From Jackrogersella multiformis (taxonomy: Eukaryota; Ascomycota; Sordariomycetes; Xylariales; Hypoxylaceae): a DNA stretch of 64,000 bases. Made by a program: the position numbers and the translations under genes. The notes below the pieces were generated by a model. It worked only from the letters and a program-made list of their open reading frames with translations, had not been told where the DNA came from and ran no database searches. This document shows, piece after piece, positions 49,160 to 60,712 of this stretch (the first letter of the stretch is position 1; each line of letters opens with the position of its first letter). The stretch lies in NCBI GenBank assembly GCA_902806575.1, contig CADCXD010000002.1:4023317-4087316 (forward strand), given 5' to 3'.

Positions 49160-49922
49160 GGTCAGTGTATTAAGCCCGGCGGTTGAGCGTAGGTGCCAGG
49201 TCTCTTGAAGGATATAAGTTACACCCGTAATATAATAAGGACATTCTACGAAATCAATGGAGCTAAATGTTGACGAGATGAAAAGATGATATCCGGGCTG
49301 AGCTCTAGCTCCCCATGTTTTGGGGCCGTAAGCAGCCTAGAAAGCGGGTGATAGGAATTCCAACGGATTCACTGTAATAGTTACACAACAGTACATCCGC
49401 TAGAGGGCCTCGTCATCTTATGAGTCTTGATTAGCTGACCGGAGTTAGTTATGATCCTAGTCGCACGGGTGTGTCATCAACTAGGTTACATCATTGTGCC
49501 AATAGAATGCGCGTCTTTATCGTCGCCCGACACCCCGGTCCAGATAAAGAAGATCAGTCATTTGGCTTGCTTATCCTGCAGGCTGTTCCTTTAACCTTGG
49601 GCGGCATAATAGCGTCGCATCGGAGGGAAATACGAATGCAATTGGTTGGTGTGGCTAGGCCTCCCATCTCGACTCGATAAAGAACGGGCATTATGATGCC
49701 AGATCCCGGCCTGCGTTTCTCGACGACATAGATGACAACGACTCCCTTGCGAATAGCCTCATATTAACAGCATACCAACTGCGTACTCATGTCAAACCAA
49801 GCTACGTCATATCAAGACTCGTACATGGCTCAGGTAGATTAATATATTTCATGGTGTAGTTTTACTTGAATTCCCGAAACGATATTCCTGTCGCTATATA
49901 GGTACCTAGGTAGGTATCTAAC
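49160..49922. other. intergenic
   Basis: Promoter side of the Fung_rhodopsin gene and 3' flank of the pathogen-related protein. A plus-strand frame (49471-49680) has no domain. One palindrome at 49903-49918. Confidence 0.5.
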
Positions 49923-50859
49923 CTAGGCATTATTCGGGCAATGAATGTTAATGCCCACAGCTGCACCCTCACTAGTCGATATATCACCCTCTACGGCAGT
50001 GAGAAGCGGCTCAACCCTCTCTTCCGCAACACCCTTTATTGCGACTCCGTCGGGATCCATCTGCTTGAACATTTCGTTTGAATCGAACCAAGTCTTGAGT
50101 TCCGTAACCTGGAATTCGCTATTGAGATGGGCCACGGTGATTCCTTCAATGTCAATAAGTTGTCCGTTTGCCTTGACAGTGACTTTCTCGCCGGCCCTGT
50201 GAGCATTATTGGGTCAGAATCTACAAAATATCTGCGGCAGAGAACTTCCCAACCTACCTATTCTTCCCCACGTAGTCGTTCTTCATCTCACCCCAGTGAC
50301 GCCATCTGAATGAGACGACAGGTGGCCCACTATGAACTGCCAGCACCTCCCATGCGAAGGATGGCATCATCCTCTTGAATGTCTTATGACTAGCTGCGAA
50401 ATCCGAATGCTCCGGGTCGTAGTACTCACAAGGCGAAATAATAGCATTATAGGTCCCGACGCGCAGCATATGTTCCGCCGAACATGGTTCTGAGTCGTTG
50501 ACAGCGAATGTGAAAGTCTCGGGATCGACTGTCCGCCAGTCCGAAAGACGCATTTTGAAGGATGCTTCGATCTCCCAGTTCTTCACAAGGTTTTCCACCA
50601 ACTCGGGAAGGCTACTAGCTTCGTGCTTACATCGTTTTGCTATCCATCATTGTATATTAGCATTTTCCAAATTACCTTCTCGAGAGATGTGTATGATTCT
50701 AGGTCACCGACTTTCCGAAAAGAACTTGCGTGTGTTTGCATAGTCTGGGGGCCGAGAATTCCTCCACTGAGCATCGACATCTTTGAGCACAGCGTTAGGG
50801 TCCGTCATATAGTCCGGCATGGGTGACTGTGGCACGGGATCGGTACTAGATGCAACCAT
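49923..50859 (-). CDS. pathogen-related protein (NTF2/SnoaL-like fold family)
   Basis: Exons 50859-50712, 50639-50258 and 50196-49923; 267 residues. Conserved landmarks are LPDYMTDPNAVLKD-type N-terminus, PPDYANTRKFF, the joined SETKRCKHEASSLPELVENLVK, WEIEASFK, AEHMLRVGTYNA, the HSDF..SHKTFKRMMPSFAWEV run and VSFRWRHWGEMKNDYVG. This is the family first named in plants and widespread in fungi, with no proven biochemical activity; an NTF2-like fold binding a small ligand is the usual prediction. Exon 1 ends with the donor GTCGGT; reading straight through would give an early stop, so the intron is required. Intact. Confidence 0.82.
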
Positions 50860-51553
50860 CGTGATAATAAGGATACCTGTCTTTTTGAAGAAAGGATATC
50901 TAAACCGCGTTATAGCAGTGTTGATAATGAAGAGTTTATTAGGTTAAAAACAAGGACACGGCCTGGCTATTTGAAGCGTTAAGGTACCTATTTCTATTCT
51001 TAATGAACAAGGCGCCACCGGTTTCAAAACCCATCCCAAGGTAAGGGACGCGCAATCCCGATTAACTCCGAGTTGGTGAAAGTGCTCAAGTTTCACAGCA
51101 TAATATACTTATACCTAGGTACCTACATATTATATATATTACGAGTGATGCTATTTACAGATTAGGTTTAATATCGTTTTTTATAATAGGTTAAGGGTTT
51201 GAAACAGTTATTCACGATTGTTGCTAGGTATTTGCGTTGGTATTTTTATTAAAACTATTTATTTAATATATAACGTTATATCTTTTATAATAATCTTTTA
51301 TACCTTTTCTTCTTAGCGATGCCTTTGTGAGCCTTGCCGTCGCCGCCCTTGGCATTATAAAAAGGGGGGGCTAACCTATTAATTGATATCCTCCTTTTCT
51401 TTACAGTTACTAGCAGCTCCCTTAAGGGGCTCATCGTAAGAGTAGTCTCCTTAAATAAGTGAAATCAGCAAGGTCCGCGATAGTACTCGCTGTTGGTCAC
51501 CGTGACTCAGAGAGATATCACCGTGGCTTTAAGCGTTCTGTTAAATGAAAACA

Positions 51554-51703
51554 TCAGAACACCACTGCCGTACACTCAAACAGCGCCCTTAGAGCTAGAC
51601 CAGAGAAATGGTCATCACCCGAGAACCAGCCCAAGGAGGTAACTTCTTTGTCGAAACCTTCTAGCGAAAGGCGCCAATAGCTCTCTCGTACACTCTCCTC
51701 AGG
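51554..51703 (-). pseudogene. short decayed coding fragment, family not recognised
   Basis: On the minus strand about 50 codons read as plausible protein (containing SYWRLSLEGFD and SGDDHFSGLALRALFEC) and then stop with TGA. No ATG or splice signal frames it and flanking frames are broken. It looks like the remains of a gene, but the family is not identified. Confidence 0.3.
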
Positions 51704-52170
51704 TCTTATTATCGGACGACGTATTCTCGCGCGCTAGTTGCATACAGCGGGGAGAGATAGGGATAAGTACATCCAGCCAAACCGACCGCTCTGTCTTCAT
51801 CACTCTATAATACCAGTACATTATGCAGTTGGTTGAAAAACAAAGTGGTTATCACAGGGATAGCTCGAATAAAGGGATCACGCTGGCGCCAGCGCCTCTA
51901 TCCGTGGCTCCAATTATCGTTCCGATCAAGCCTCTGTTGTGGATATAGGGCATAACAGCCTCCCTGAGAGGAGCGAGATAGTCTCTCTTTGGAGAGCAGT
52001 TGAATCCAACCCACTTTAAGCTCATAGTGCCCTATAAGTGTGACAGTGGTCCAAGTAAGAAAAATAAAACATATTAAGAACGTTTCGCAGCCACGAGAAC
52101 TACCTGGGTAGGTATAATAATGAGAAGGGAGGCATCTTAACCTAAAGTTTGAAAGGAAAATCTTGCTCAA

Positions 52171-52194
52171 CTCGATACTCGATACTCGATACTC
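52171..52194. repeat. CTCGATA triplicate
   Basis: Three perfect tandem copies of the 7-mer CTCGATA plus a partial one, about 70 bp before the O-methyltransferase ATG. Possibly part of its promoter or 5' leader. Confidence 0.7.
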
Positions 52195-52261
52195 TTTGCA
52201 AACTGTTTCAATCTCCAATCTCAGTTACATTCACCCCCCCTCACATGTATCTCCATACAAT

Positions 52262-53693
52262 ATGTCTTCTCAAGCATCCGAGATCCCTTCCCACATCCAG
52301 AGTATAGCTCAAGCCCTTAAAGAGGTAGCGGAAGAGGGCGATAAGCTCATGAATGGTGAGATAGAGGCACGCGAAAAGCTGGTTGTAAAAGCAAGGAAAC
52401 TTGCAGATGCGGCCGAGACACCTGTCGAGTCTCTATTGTGGAATATATGGGCACTTGTACGAGATTTTGTATATACCTATATATGAAGGCCTGGTTATGC
52501 TAACCTAGGCGGGACCAGCCAACTCGGACTGTTGCCGCACGCATCGCTATAGACTTGAAGATTTTTGAAACCACTACGCAGGACGACGGCCGGCCTAAGA
52601 CTAATGAGGATCTCGCGATCCCGACCGGAGCGTCTCCGGAGCTCGTTAAGCGTATCGCTCGAGCTTGCGTCACGATGAATATGCTCGACGAACAAGGGCC
52701 AGGCCTTTATATACCTAACAATTTTACCAAGCTCCTGGCACAGCCGGAGTATGCAGCTGGCATTATTTTCTGGTGTGTTGTCTGCGACGTTAAAATCATG
52801 AATTATAGCTAATCCATTCGTCAAGTTTCGACTGCTTCAACATACCCATTTCCCATATGCCTAAATATTTAAGGAATACCAAGTTCCAAAACCCTGAAAA
52901 CAGCTTAGATGGGCCATTTCAATATGCATTTGAGTATACCGGCTCTGCCTTTACTTGGCTCTCCGAGCACCCGGCAGAATTTGAGGCTTTTCACCATTAC
53001 GTACACACACTTCGAGTACACCGTTCGAGTTGGATTGATATGTACCCTGTGCAGGAACACTTGGTTGAAGGCCTGAAAGCTGGTGGCGACGCATCCGTGC
53101 TTGTTGATATTGGCGGTAGCACAGGCCAAATCTTGCAAGACTTTCAGGCCAAGGTACCGCAGTATAAGGGTAGGCTTGTACTACAAGAGATACCTCCTGT
53201 GATAGCTGCTGCGAAAGCGATGGGGGTTGGAAACGATTCCCGTATCGAGCTGCAGGAGTACGACTTCTTCACACCACAACCGATCAAAGGCGCGCGAGCT
53301 TACTTCATGCGCTCCGTATTGCACGATTGGCCGGATGAGCAGTGTCGCAAGATCCTTGGCCATCTGAAAAATGCTATGGAACCCGGTTACTCAAGAATTC
53401 TAATCAGTGAAAATGTATGTGTGATGGTCTTTTCTTATTAATCCTCAACTATCCAGTTCCTCTAAACCGCTATGACACGGACAAAACCCATTAACTTGAA
53501 CTCATAGATCGTTGCAGACGAACAAGCCGCCTGGCAACATGTTTCTCTGGACATTCACATGATGGCTGGACCGGCTTCCAAAGAGCGCACCAGGAGTGAG
53601 TGGCATACGCTTATTGAGGGATGCGGCCTAAAGATCGCCGGTATGTACAACAAAGGCGAGGGAAACGAAGGCCTAATTGAGGTAGTGATCTGA
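52262..53693 (+). CDS. SAM-dependent O-methyltransferase (fungal OMT, caffeate/OmtA type)
   Basis: Exons 52262-52456, 52519-52772, 52826-53414 and 53508-53693; 407 residues. A winged-helix dimerisation domain covers about the first 150 residues (WALPTRTVAARIAIDLKIFE, ELVKRIARACVTMNML). The catalytic domain has the SAM motif VLVDIGGSTGQ, RIELQEYDFF, and RSVLHDWPDEQCRKIL with the general-base His. The end (GLKIAGMYNKGEGNEGLIEVV) is family-like. Family members methylate hydroxyls of aromatic or polyketide metabolites in the cytosol. No synthase gene is within this window, so the substrate is unknown. The last exon is shorter than in many relatives (the loop between ADEQAAW and DIHMMA is compact). 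Intact. Confidence 0.87.
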
Positions 53694-54026
53694 TAGACGA
53701 GTCGACGCGAAGGAGGAAATTACGAAGAAACCAATCTCGGTGTTACCCATAGAACTTGGTAGGGGCGAAAGTTTCTATTTACTCAGTATGTTCCGTGTCT
53801 GCTGCACATCAGGTGGCGGTAGATATTTACATACAATGTTGCATGAAATATATTGCTCGGCCAATGAGATACATATATGCGGCTATGCCCAACCTAAGAT
53901 ATCGATACTTGCCATATATCAGGCCTCGCTACGACTCGTAGCTCGTCCATCATCGGTTCCATCCACAACTTCTACTTACAGTGAAGAGGGCAACCCTTTG
54001 CACATGAAACACAACCGACCATCAAA
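53694..54026. other. intergenic
   Basis: 333 bp between two plus-strand methyltransferase genes. A small frame at 53740-54045 lacks any domain. No regulatory motif recognised. Confidence 0.5.
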
Positions 54027-55205
54027 ATGGAATCATCATCACTAACCCAAAAAATGAAAAATATATACTCTATTCTGTTTGGCGACCAGGCCCCAGGCGA
54101 GTCAGGGGTTGCTAAGGAGCAGCTAGTTGATCCTGTCCACCCGAGCCAAACCATCGTAAAGTATCTACACGAAAGAAGCGCGGAATTTCGGAGACTCAGT
54201 GAACTTCGACAGAGGGCTAGTTGCACCGCGCTCGCTTTCCGGTCATGATACTAACACTAGCAATAGGGATGGGACAACCCCGACGGCGATGTATTCTTCC
54301 GGAAACAGCGTCAGAATGCCGACAAATGTGACACCAGGACAGCTTTGTTCTTCTATGATCTAATGAAGGCCATTGCAAGCGAGCTCCATCAATCCACCAA
54401 CGCCTTCGCGATACAGAAACATCAATCGCTAGAGCCGAGAATCCTCGATATGTGCATGGCTCCGGGCGGCTTTCTCTTAACGGTCTTAAATAAGAATCCC
54501 GGCGCTGGAGCCCTGGCTTTTAGCTTACCTACTTCCGCAGGCGGACATAAAGTTCTTCTCCGAACGCCTTCGGCCGTCGAGCAAAGACTCCTGGATATTA
54601 CGATGCTCGCCGCGGACATGGGGGTCGAGAAGATCCCCGAAGACCATCCGGACGCCGGCAACTTCTTGCCTCGACAATTCAAGCCAGATCAGCTATTCGA
54701 ACTAGTCCTATGTGATGGGCAGGTCCTCAGAACACATACGAGAGCCCCGTATCGCGAGAAAAGAGAAGTGAAGAGGCTCGCGGTTACACAATTAGCCCTC
54801 GGTCTCGAGCATCTCAGGCCTGGGGGAACCATGGTCGTACTCCTTCATAAACTTGAAGCGTGCGATACCGCAAAGCTTCTGTGGAAGTTCCATAAATTCT
54901 CATCCGTGAGGCTTGTGAAACCAAGAAAAGGCCACGCAAAACGTTCGTCCTTTTACATGGTGGCTACCAATGTCCAGAGCTGCTGCTTCGAAGCTCTGCA
55001 GGCAATAGTGGACTGGAAGACGACCTGGAAAGTTGCCACGTTCAGCTCAGATGATGACTACGAACATGTATTTAGGGGCGACGAGAATGGTGTAGGGGAG
55101 CTGCTCGAGGGGTTCGGACCAGAGCTGGTGAATCTCGGGACAGAAATCTGGAAAGTCCAGGCGGATGCTTTGGAAAAGGCACCTTTCATTCAGCATAGGA
55201 AGTGA
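54027..55205 (+). CDS. FtsJ/RrmJ-like SAM-dependent methyltransferase
   Basis: Exons 54027-54215 and 54267-55205; 375 residues. The SAM site reads RILDMCMAPGGFLLTVL (DxCxAPGGF, about residues 124-132). The downstream LVLCDGQ, GGTMVVLLHK and RSSFYMVATN blocks fit the catalytic lysine/aspartate framework of the FtsJ family, which methylates ribose 2'-O of RNA. Fungal single-domain members like this one are mostly uncharacterised and may act on rRNA, tRNA or mRNA caps. The exon join has no usable GT donor in phase; AGG|GCTAGT is proposed, a GC-AG intron with a good CTAAC branch, producing LRQR-GWDNPDGD. If that is wrong the alternative is a frameshift. Otherwise the gene looks intact. Confidence 0.78.
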
Positions 55206-56303
55206 ATAGGTACCTGTCTAGGTAAGCGCAAAATACTATCTAAGGTCAGGATAGTCCAAGGTTAGTTGCTGGGACAGATTTTACAGTATAGTAAGCGGGT
55301 GGCAGGCACTGTCAGTCTTCGGTGACAGTATATTGAAACAGTAACCGAAAGAATGAATTATACCATTAAGTTACGAGGACGAAATCGTGACAGTAGGAAA
55401 GGACTAACTTAACTGTCTTTATAATAAATATTTAATACATGTAACTGTCATTGACGCATAGCGAAATGGTTTGATAATTGTCACTAACTTAAGCTAAAGT
55501 GTAATTTGACTTCGTTAGCCCTTCACTTGTATAACAGCGCCTTTGTCAGCGAATGTTGGTTAAAAATATGAAATATGATGTCCACGGTGCTACATAGAGT
55601 CTAAGTTTTAATACAGTGTCTAATACATGCTGTGGTTCACGTGTGTGACACCGAGTACGTACCTACACTAGGTAAATACGAGGTACACCTACCTAGGTAG
55701 GTAGGTACACTACTTCCAAGATTGGACCGATTCGTTTGCGCCATGTGGCAGTCCACTATAGTCCGCCTTATAAGCTCCACACGAGGCTCCTAGTGGATAC
55801 CTTTCTCCGCTAAAACCCATTCAATATCTAATAATGTAAGTGCCCAAGCTGGCAGGCTCCTAGGTAAGGTTAAAATACCCCTCACAGTGCCTCGCACTTT
55901 CCTCCTTTTACTTACTTCCATATCGCGATCACTAATGTTCATAATTTATTGAGTGTTAAGTATGTACCTACCTAGGTAGTTATATGAATATTATTTCGAA
56001 ATAAATTCGTAGCTCAGTAAAGACTACCTAATGCAATAAACCATCGTTGAAAACGACGCATATGACCTAATTAAGGTTAAGGAATTTTATATTATCCCTC
56101 TAATAAAAACTTCATCGTCCTAAAGGCTATTATTCTCGATAACTAATTATATCGGTACATACTTTACTTACCTACCTCCTTAAAAAGGTAAGTAATATCA
56201 GGTCTTTAGCTAGTAATTACTTCATGTATGGTTGTTATCGACGAGCCATAGAAATCTACACATTCTCCCCACATATCCTACATCTCTCCGCATACAATGG
56301 ACA
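55206..56303. other. intergenic with palindromes
   Basis: No gene seen. Palindrome copies at 55660-55705 and 55965-55980; several short TGACAGTA/TACTGTCA words near 55270-55400 hint at a decayed inverted-repeat element but no ends were found. Confidence 0.5.
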
Positions 56304-57269
56304 TCAAAATATACAGTAGCCAATTTTACAACCCGGGCATGCTGGTGCGCTACAGTCGGGGCAGCGGAAAGACCATTTCACACGTGTCTTCTTGCAGAAT
56401 ACGCAGTTCGCTCGACCACTCTTCCTGGCCCAGCCAAACGGAGGATGAGCGCACTCGGAAGACCTCGCATGTATATTCCGTGCAGGCTCAGTATGGTGGT
56501 GCCCTGCCGCTTCTCGCATTTTTGCCCAGCTGCGGCGAGTAGTTTCTTGTTTTTCCTCGATCAATATGGCCTTTAGTCGGTCCTCCGCTGCTCGTTCCTG
56601 CTCGATTCGGACCTTACTTGCTGCTTCTTCTGACCTCCTTTCCGCCTCCTTTACCTTCTCCCCGCGTAGCCTCTCTCTCGCCGCCTGTTCTTGTTGTTCG
56701 CGGGCTCTTCGCGCGGCTTCTTGCGAACGCTCATCAGCTCGCCTCGCCTTCTCCTTTCTCAACCGCTCGTGCTCTGCTCTTTCTCTAGCCACTCGTCTCT
56801 CCTCTTCCATTCTACGCACCCTCTCAGCTTCTGCTGCTCTTGTTTCGTTTTCAGCTCTTTCCTCTGCAGCACGCCGCTTCTCTTCGGCTTGCCTGAATTG
56901 TTCATCCCTGCTCTGGCATTCCTTCCAATCTCTATACCTGGTCCACTGGTCTCGCAAGTCGAAGTAACGCGCATTGTATTTCGCACGTTTTTGTCCATCG
57001 TATAGACAATCATAAGCTTCTCGGACCTATGTTGAAGAATAGTTCAGTTAGGTTCGTTTATGACTACTTCTGAGAATACTAGGCTTCTGAAACAAACCTT
57101 GCGGAATTCTTGAGCATCGATAGACTTGCCTGGAGCTATTTTATCTGGATGATGCTTCATCGCTAATTTATGAAAGGCCAATTTAATATCGAGGGCTTGC
57201 CTGTTGCGATAATCCAAGGTCTGCATAGTAATCCGAGACCTGGGGCTCCTCGAGTGGTTTCATTTTCAT
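56304..57269 (-). pseudogene. DnaJ-domain coiled-coil protein with apparent frameshift in the J domain
   Basis: The J domain is split between two frames. From ATG 57269 one frame reads SDYYADLGLSQQAS (helix I); the rest, IKLAFHKLAMKHHPDKIAPG (helix II with the HPD motif that stimulates Hsp70), is in another frame starting near 57198. One extra base in a CCC run (57193-57195) explains it. Then FRK joins VREAYDCLYDGQKRAKYN across an intron (57097-57027). Exon 2 (57026-56304) adds a very long Glu/Arg/Ala coiled coil and a C-terminal zinc-binding CxxC cluster (CVFCKK...CPDCSAPACPGC). Intact relatives are J-proteins with a coiled-coil arm. If translation started at the in-frame ATG 57226 the product would lack helix I. 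Assembly error is the main alternative. Confidence 0.75.
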
Positions 57270-57600
57270 ACAATAGTTGTCTCATCTAAAATACTCAAAA
57301 GGTGAACTTCATCGATGATATATCCACCAAGGTAACTAATTACCTACCATCATAGTTCACAGTAACTTATAGCGACCACTGAAGCTAGAGTTATAAAGGA
57401 CAAAAAGCAAACGGCGAAATAGACGAATAAGAGCCAACCAAGTGATTCAAAGCGTGTTCCGCAGTCGTTGGCGTTCTATCATAAGTAACTACCCGATTCC
57501 GATTCACATTTAAGGTCATCTGTTTGAGTGATGCGACCACCCGTAGTGACACTTAAATTATCAACCAATCTTATTATATCGAAGCGCCCATTATTACTTG
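57270..57600. other. intergenic
   Basis: Nothing recognised. Confidence 0.5.
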
Positions 57601-57897
57601 TTATCCATCCATCTTACCTCCTGGAATGGGACTACCATCGCCGATAAGAGAGTTCCTTCTAATAATAACGGTCGCGTTTTGCGCACCCAAGGTCGCTATA
57701 ACATCGCCCCAGCGCGCCCCAAAACTAGGATTGCAGACCGTTTTATCGTTTGATAGGTTGATCTGATTTAGTCTTTGCAGGTGAAGGCTCACTCCCTCTT
57801 GCCCCACACTGGACCAACCTGGATTAGGTGAATGACCACCACTTCGGAGAGCGAACTTGACTTTAAAATAGCGAATGACCCTGACGGCTTTTGCCAC
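57601..57897 (-). pseudogene. fragment of FAD-linked oxidase (BBE/PCMH type)
   Basis: About 98 codons on the minus strand match the FAD-binding PCMH region: FALRSGGHSPNPGW (the GGH flavin loop), then GVSLHLQRLNQI and FGARWGDVIATL. The expected next block (GGR...VGVGGLILGGG) is recognisable only as RRNSLIGDGSPIPGG and then decays, and no N-terminus, second FAD segment or substrate domain is found on either side. A dead fragment of an oxidoreductase of the kind used in secondary metabolism. Confidence 0.8.
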
Positions 57898-59251
57898 TTA
57901 ATCAGTAAATAGGGGTAAAATGATATAATAGGGGCCGGCAACACAGCTTAATAACCCAAAAATATTAATATAGGAGGAACACCTAGAATGTAGTATCGTA
58001 ATACAGATAAACAATAGACATGGGCATAAATGGGATGTTCAATGGAGCATAAGAGCCGAAATGTTCATTTGTGCCATGCCAAGGGACTCTTGTACTGCCT
58101 GGCCAGCAACACCAAGGAATGCTGGGCTCGCTTTCATCGTTAAGAGCGGTGTCAAACTGGCTTTTGAGAACATGCGATTGTGAGCGAGACGGGCTAATGC
58201 TGTCCTAAAATGAGAGAAAGAAAGTCTGCACCCATGTGGATTAACTAGGTCATATGAGTGGCCCCATGGCTGTTAAAGATTCCATGAGATGCTGAAAACT
58301 TGATTGTCGAGTTTAATCATACACGTACGTGACTACAAGAATGCAATGCGTGGTTAATCTGATGCATTAATTGGTGTTGCAGCATTATGAGTTAAACAGC
58401 AGGTACATACATATTACCATTTAACATTAACATTCCTAATTAGAACATACCCAGGTACACAGCTCCTTTACAACTACCTTTTTAATCCTAAAATATTTCC
58501 TTCACTAGCTGCTGGTTAGTATCTAGCTATTTAATTTAGGTTATTATATGCAACGCGCTTACCAGAACCTCATCGCCGACTCGGAAGTTACCGTCCATAG
58601 TTTTGGCATATTATCCATATAAATCGAGCATATTTCACATGTCGCCCTTCCATTTTAACTTGCTAACTTTCATTAAAACTATTCATAAAGGACCTTGAGC
58701 TCGTTAAAATCGTCACCGTGGCCATGATTCCAGGAAATCTTGGTGATTCACGGGCCTTTTGAACGAATACATGTAAAATTTCTTCAAGAAGCCTTTTATA
58801 CCCCTGGCCCGCAGCTTCGTCGACCTAGCCTTCCACCAGTATTCCCGATGTGGGTGTAGATGTTATAATGCTCGTAGCTGGCAAGGTGGGCGATAAAAAA
58901 CGTGGTTATCATACTCCCCTTAAAAGAGTCGAGCCCAACCTAATAAAACTAGACAAGGAGAAACAACGCGAGATATAAGTGAAAAGTACCTACCGAGAGG
59001 ACTAAAATCGGGAGGCTAAAGTACTTACTTATTTCCTTCTAGGAACTAAGTGGATTATTTGAAAAATAAAAGCCTATATTTACTTGGCTTAGCAGTCCTC
59101 AATTTGACTGGTTCCTAGTTTAAGGGATTAAAGTAGTTTCTAAGGCCGACTAGCTATGAATGTATAATACACCTTTAGCCCCTTAATTCACAAGCAACCA
59201 TACCATTGGGATTTTCAAATTTCCGCACCAGAGCGATGGGTCGCCATTCAA
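57898..59251. other. gene-poor interval with one orphan exon-like piece
   Basis: A minus-strand stretch at 58204-58039 is preceded by an acceptor-like TTTTAG and reads about 55 plausible codons (TALARLAHNRMF ... GMAQMNISALMLH) to a TGA, but no partner exon or family is recognised. The rest is AT-rich and empty. Confidence 0.4.
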
Positions 59252-60712
59252 TCAGGAACCATTGCTGTTCCTTGAGGAACGACCATCGGCTAGAAAGCTT
59301 TTCGGGACCGCCTTCGATTCGCTAAATGTATCCTTCGACGACTTCATGTGTAGCTCTTCTTGACTCTCGTTACCTCGTGAGCGAGCCTCTTTCGACGACC
59401 CCCATATGCTACTTCTCTTGATGGTGATGTCGGTCGTGCAGACGATTGTGTTGTTCATCTTCAATTGGTCATCGCGATGATCACCGTGGGCTTCCTCGTC
59501 CCCGGGAGCGAATGTTGCGAGGTTGAAATCTCCACCATAGGCGCGGCTGCCTTGGGTGCCCTTCGCATACCTGCCACCAAAATTTGTCACCCCTGAGCTG
59601 CCAATTGTCTTTGGCAAGTTGCCAGACTGAGCCTTGCCCTCTGTTGCACTCCATAGGCCTAACTTCTGCGCGGCCGATCGATATAACGGACGGAGCGTCG
59701 CTAAACTACCTGCTGTGATCGCCAAGCCTTGTTCTGTCCCCGACCAGACAGCAATATAAACCGTTGCCCCTGTTTCCACAAGTTAGTGTCGAGTCTACTC
59801 CAAAGTGAGCAAGGAGGCTAGCTTTACACAAGAAGTCCGGGTTTTTGAAGTCTTTAATATAAGCCAAACGAACAACGACAGCGGAACTAGCTCTGCGGTT
59901 GTAACATTGTCAGCTTGTGAATTTCATGGGTGCTACGGGGATACATACACGCAGCCCATACTCAAAATTGGAATAAGGGCAAACTTGGTTCTCTTGTCCA
60001 TTTGAAGGCCCGAGATGAGAACTATAGGAAGGATAGCAAAGGTGAAATCGCATATCACGTTGATGGCGCTATAAAGGTACGTAAGAGAGGCAATTACGTC
60101 CACGCTGATGCAGGTTCCTTGGGTGGTGCCACCAATCCTCAGCCAGAAATATGGAACCGGGTTGCATTGGAAAATGGTGACAAAGAAGAATGTCAAGCCT
60201 GACATGACCGTGAGAAATAAATTGACGTAGATGATATAGTGGTGGATTCGCTGGATGGCAATTCGTAGGAGAAAAAGACCGATCGAGACCTTGGAGATAA
60301 TCATAGTAACGCAATACCAGAGGTAGCAAAACCACCAATACTATAAAGGGCTTAGCTGGACGGTCCCAAGTTTACCGACAGGAAGCGTTGGTTTGCTCAT
60401 ACCATCATAGCCTTCTGGCTGTTTGAAGTTTCCAGGTCTGCGAAATGACGCCCTGTCCCATAATGGATGCCGGTGAGAGAACAGGTGCAGAATAGAATGA
60501 ACGAAACCTGTTTCGATTATTAGAGACCATCGCAGTATTCACTCGCCAGAGAAACGCACTGTTGCTGCCATCATCGTCCAGTCATCAGGTCCGAAGGCTT
60601 TCACTATGCCTAGCCGCGTATAGCATCGTAGCGAGATGACTATCACCGTTACCGTTAACAAGCCGATCAACGTTCTCAATAACACCGGGCTTCGGTTCTC
60701 GACGGCGGCCAT
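59252..60712 (-). CDS. second Fung_rhodopsin (SAT4/PTH11-like) membrane protein
   Basis: Five exons: 60712-60560, 60507-60403, 60340-59949, 59892-59828 and 59769-59252; 410 residues. Family blocks in order: RCYTRLGIVKAFGPDDWTMM (helix 2 loop), HYGTGRHFADL, YWWFCYLWYCVTMIISKVSIGLFLLRI with the KxSIxLFLLR signature, FQCNPVPYFW, YSAINVICDFTFAILPIVLI, then SSAVVVRLAYIKDFKNPDFL and WATVYIAVWSGTEQGLAITAGSLATLRPL in the last helix. A soluble Ser/Lys-rich tail of about 140 residues follows, longer than in the paralogue at 47.9 kb. Intron 3 uses the canonical GTATGT. The two copies are only distantly similar. Receptor-like function is a family guess. Confidence 0.88.

Larger units (their letters stand above)
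50860..52261. other. intergenic, includes a decayed coding fragment
   Basis: AT-rich at 51110-51310. A coding-like fragment lies at 51554-51703 (separate entry). The triple CTCGATA repeat at 52171-52194 sits just upstream of the O-methyltransferase start. No intact gene seen. Confidence 0.5.

Noticed and set aside
51330..51900. Resemblance of TTATCACAGGGATA to a conserved 28S rRNA segment
   Set aside because: Similarity covers about a dozen bases only and the flanks do not follow rRNA.
52262..55205. Two methyltransferase genes as part of a biosynthetic cluster
   Set aside because: No synthase, P450, transporter or regulator next to them, and the second is RNA-methyltransferase-like.
55260..55660. 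Possible miniature inverted-repeat element with TGACAGTA words
   Set aside because: No matching terminal inverted repeats or target duplication could be paired.
56566..57005. Plus-strand frames of 104-133 codons
   Set aside because: Shadow of the coiled-coil repeat of the J-domain protein on the other strand.
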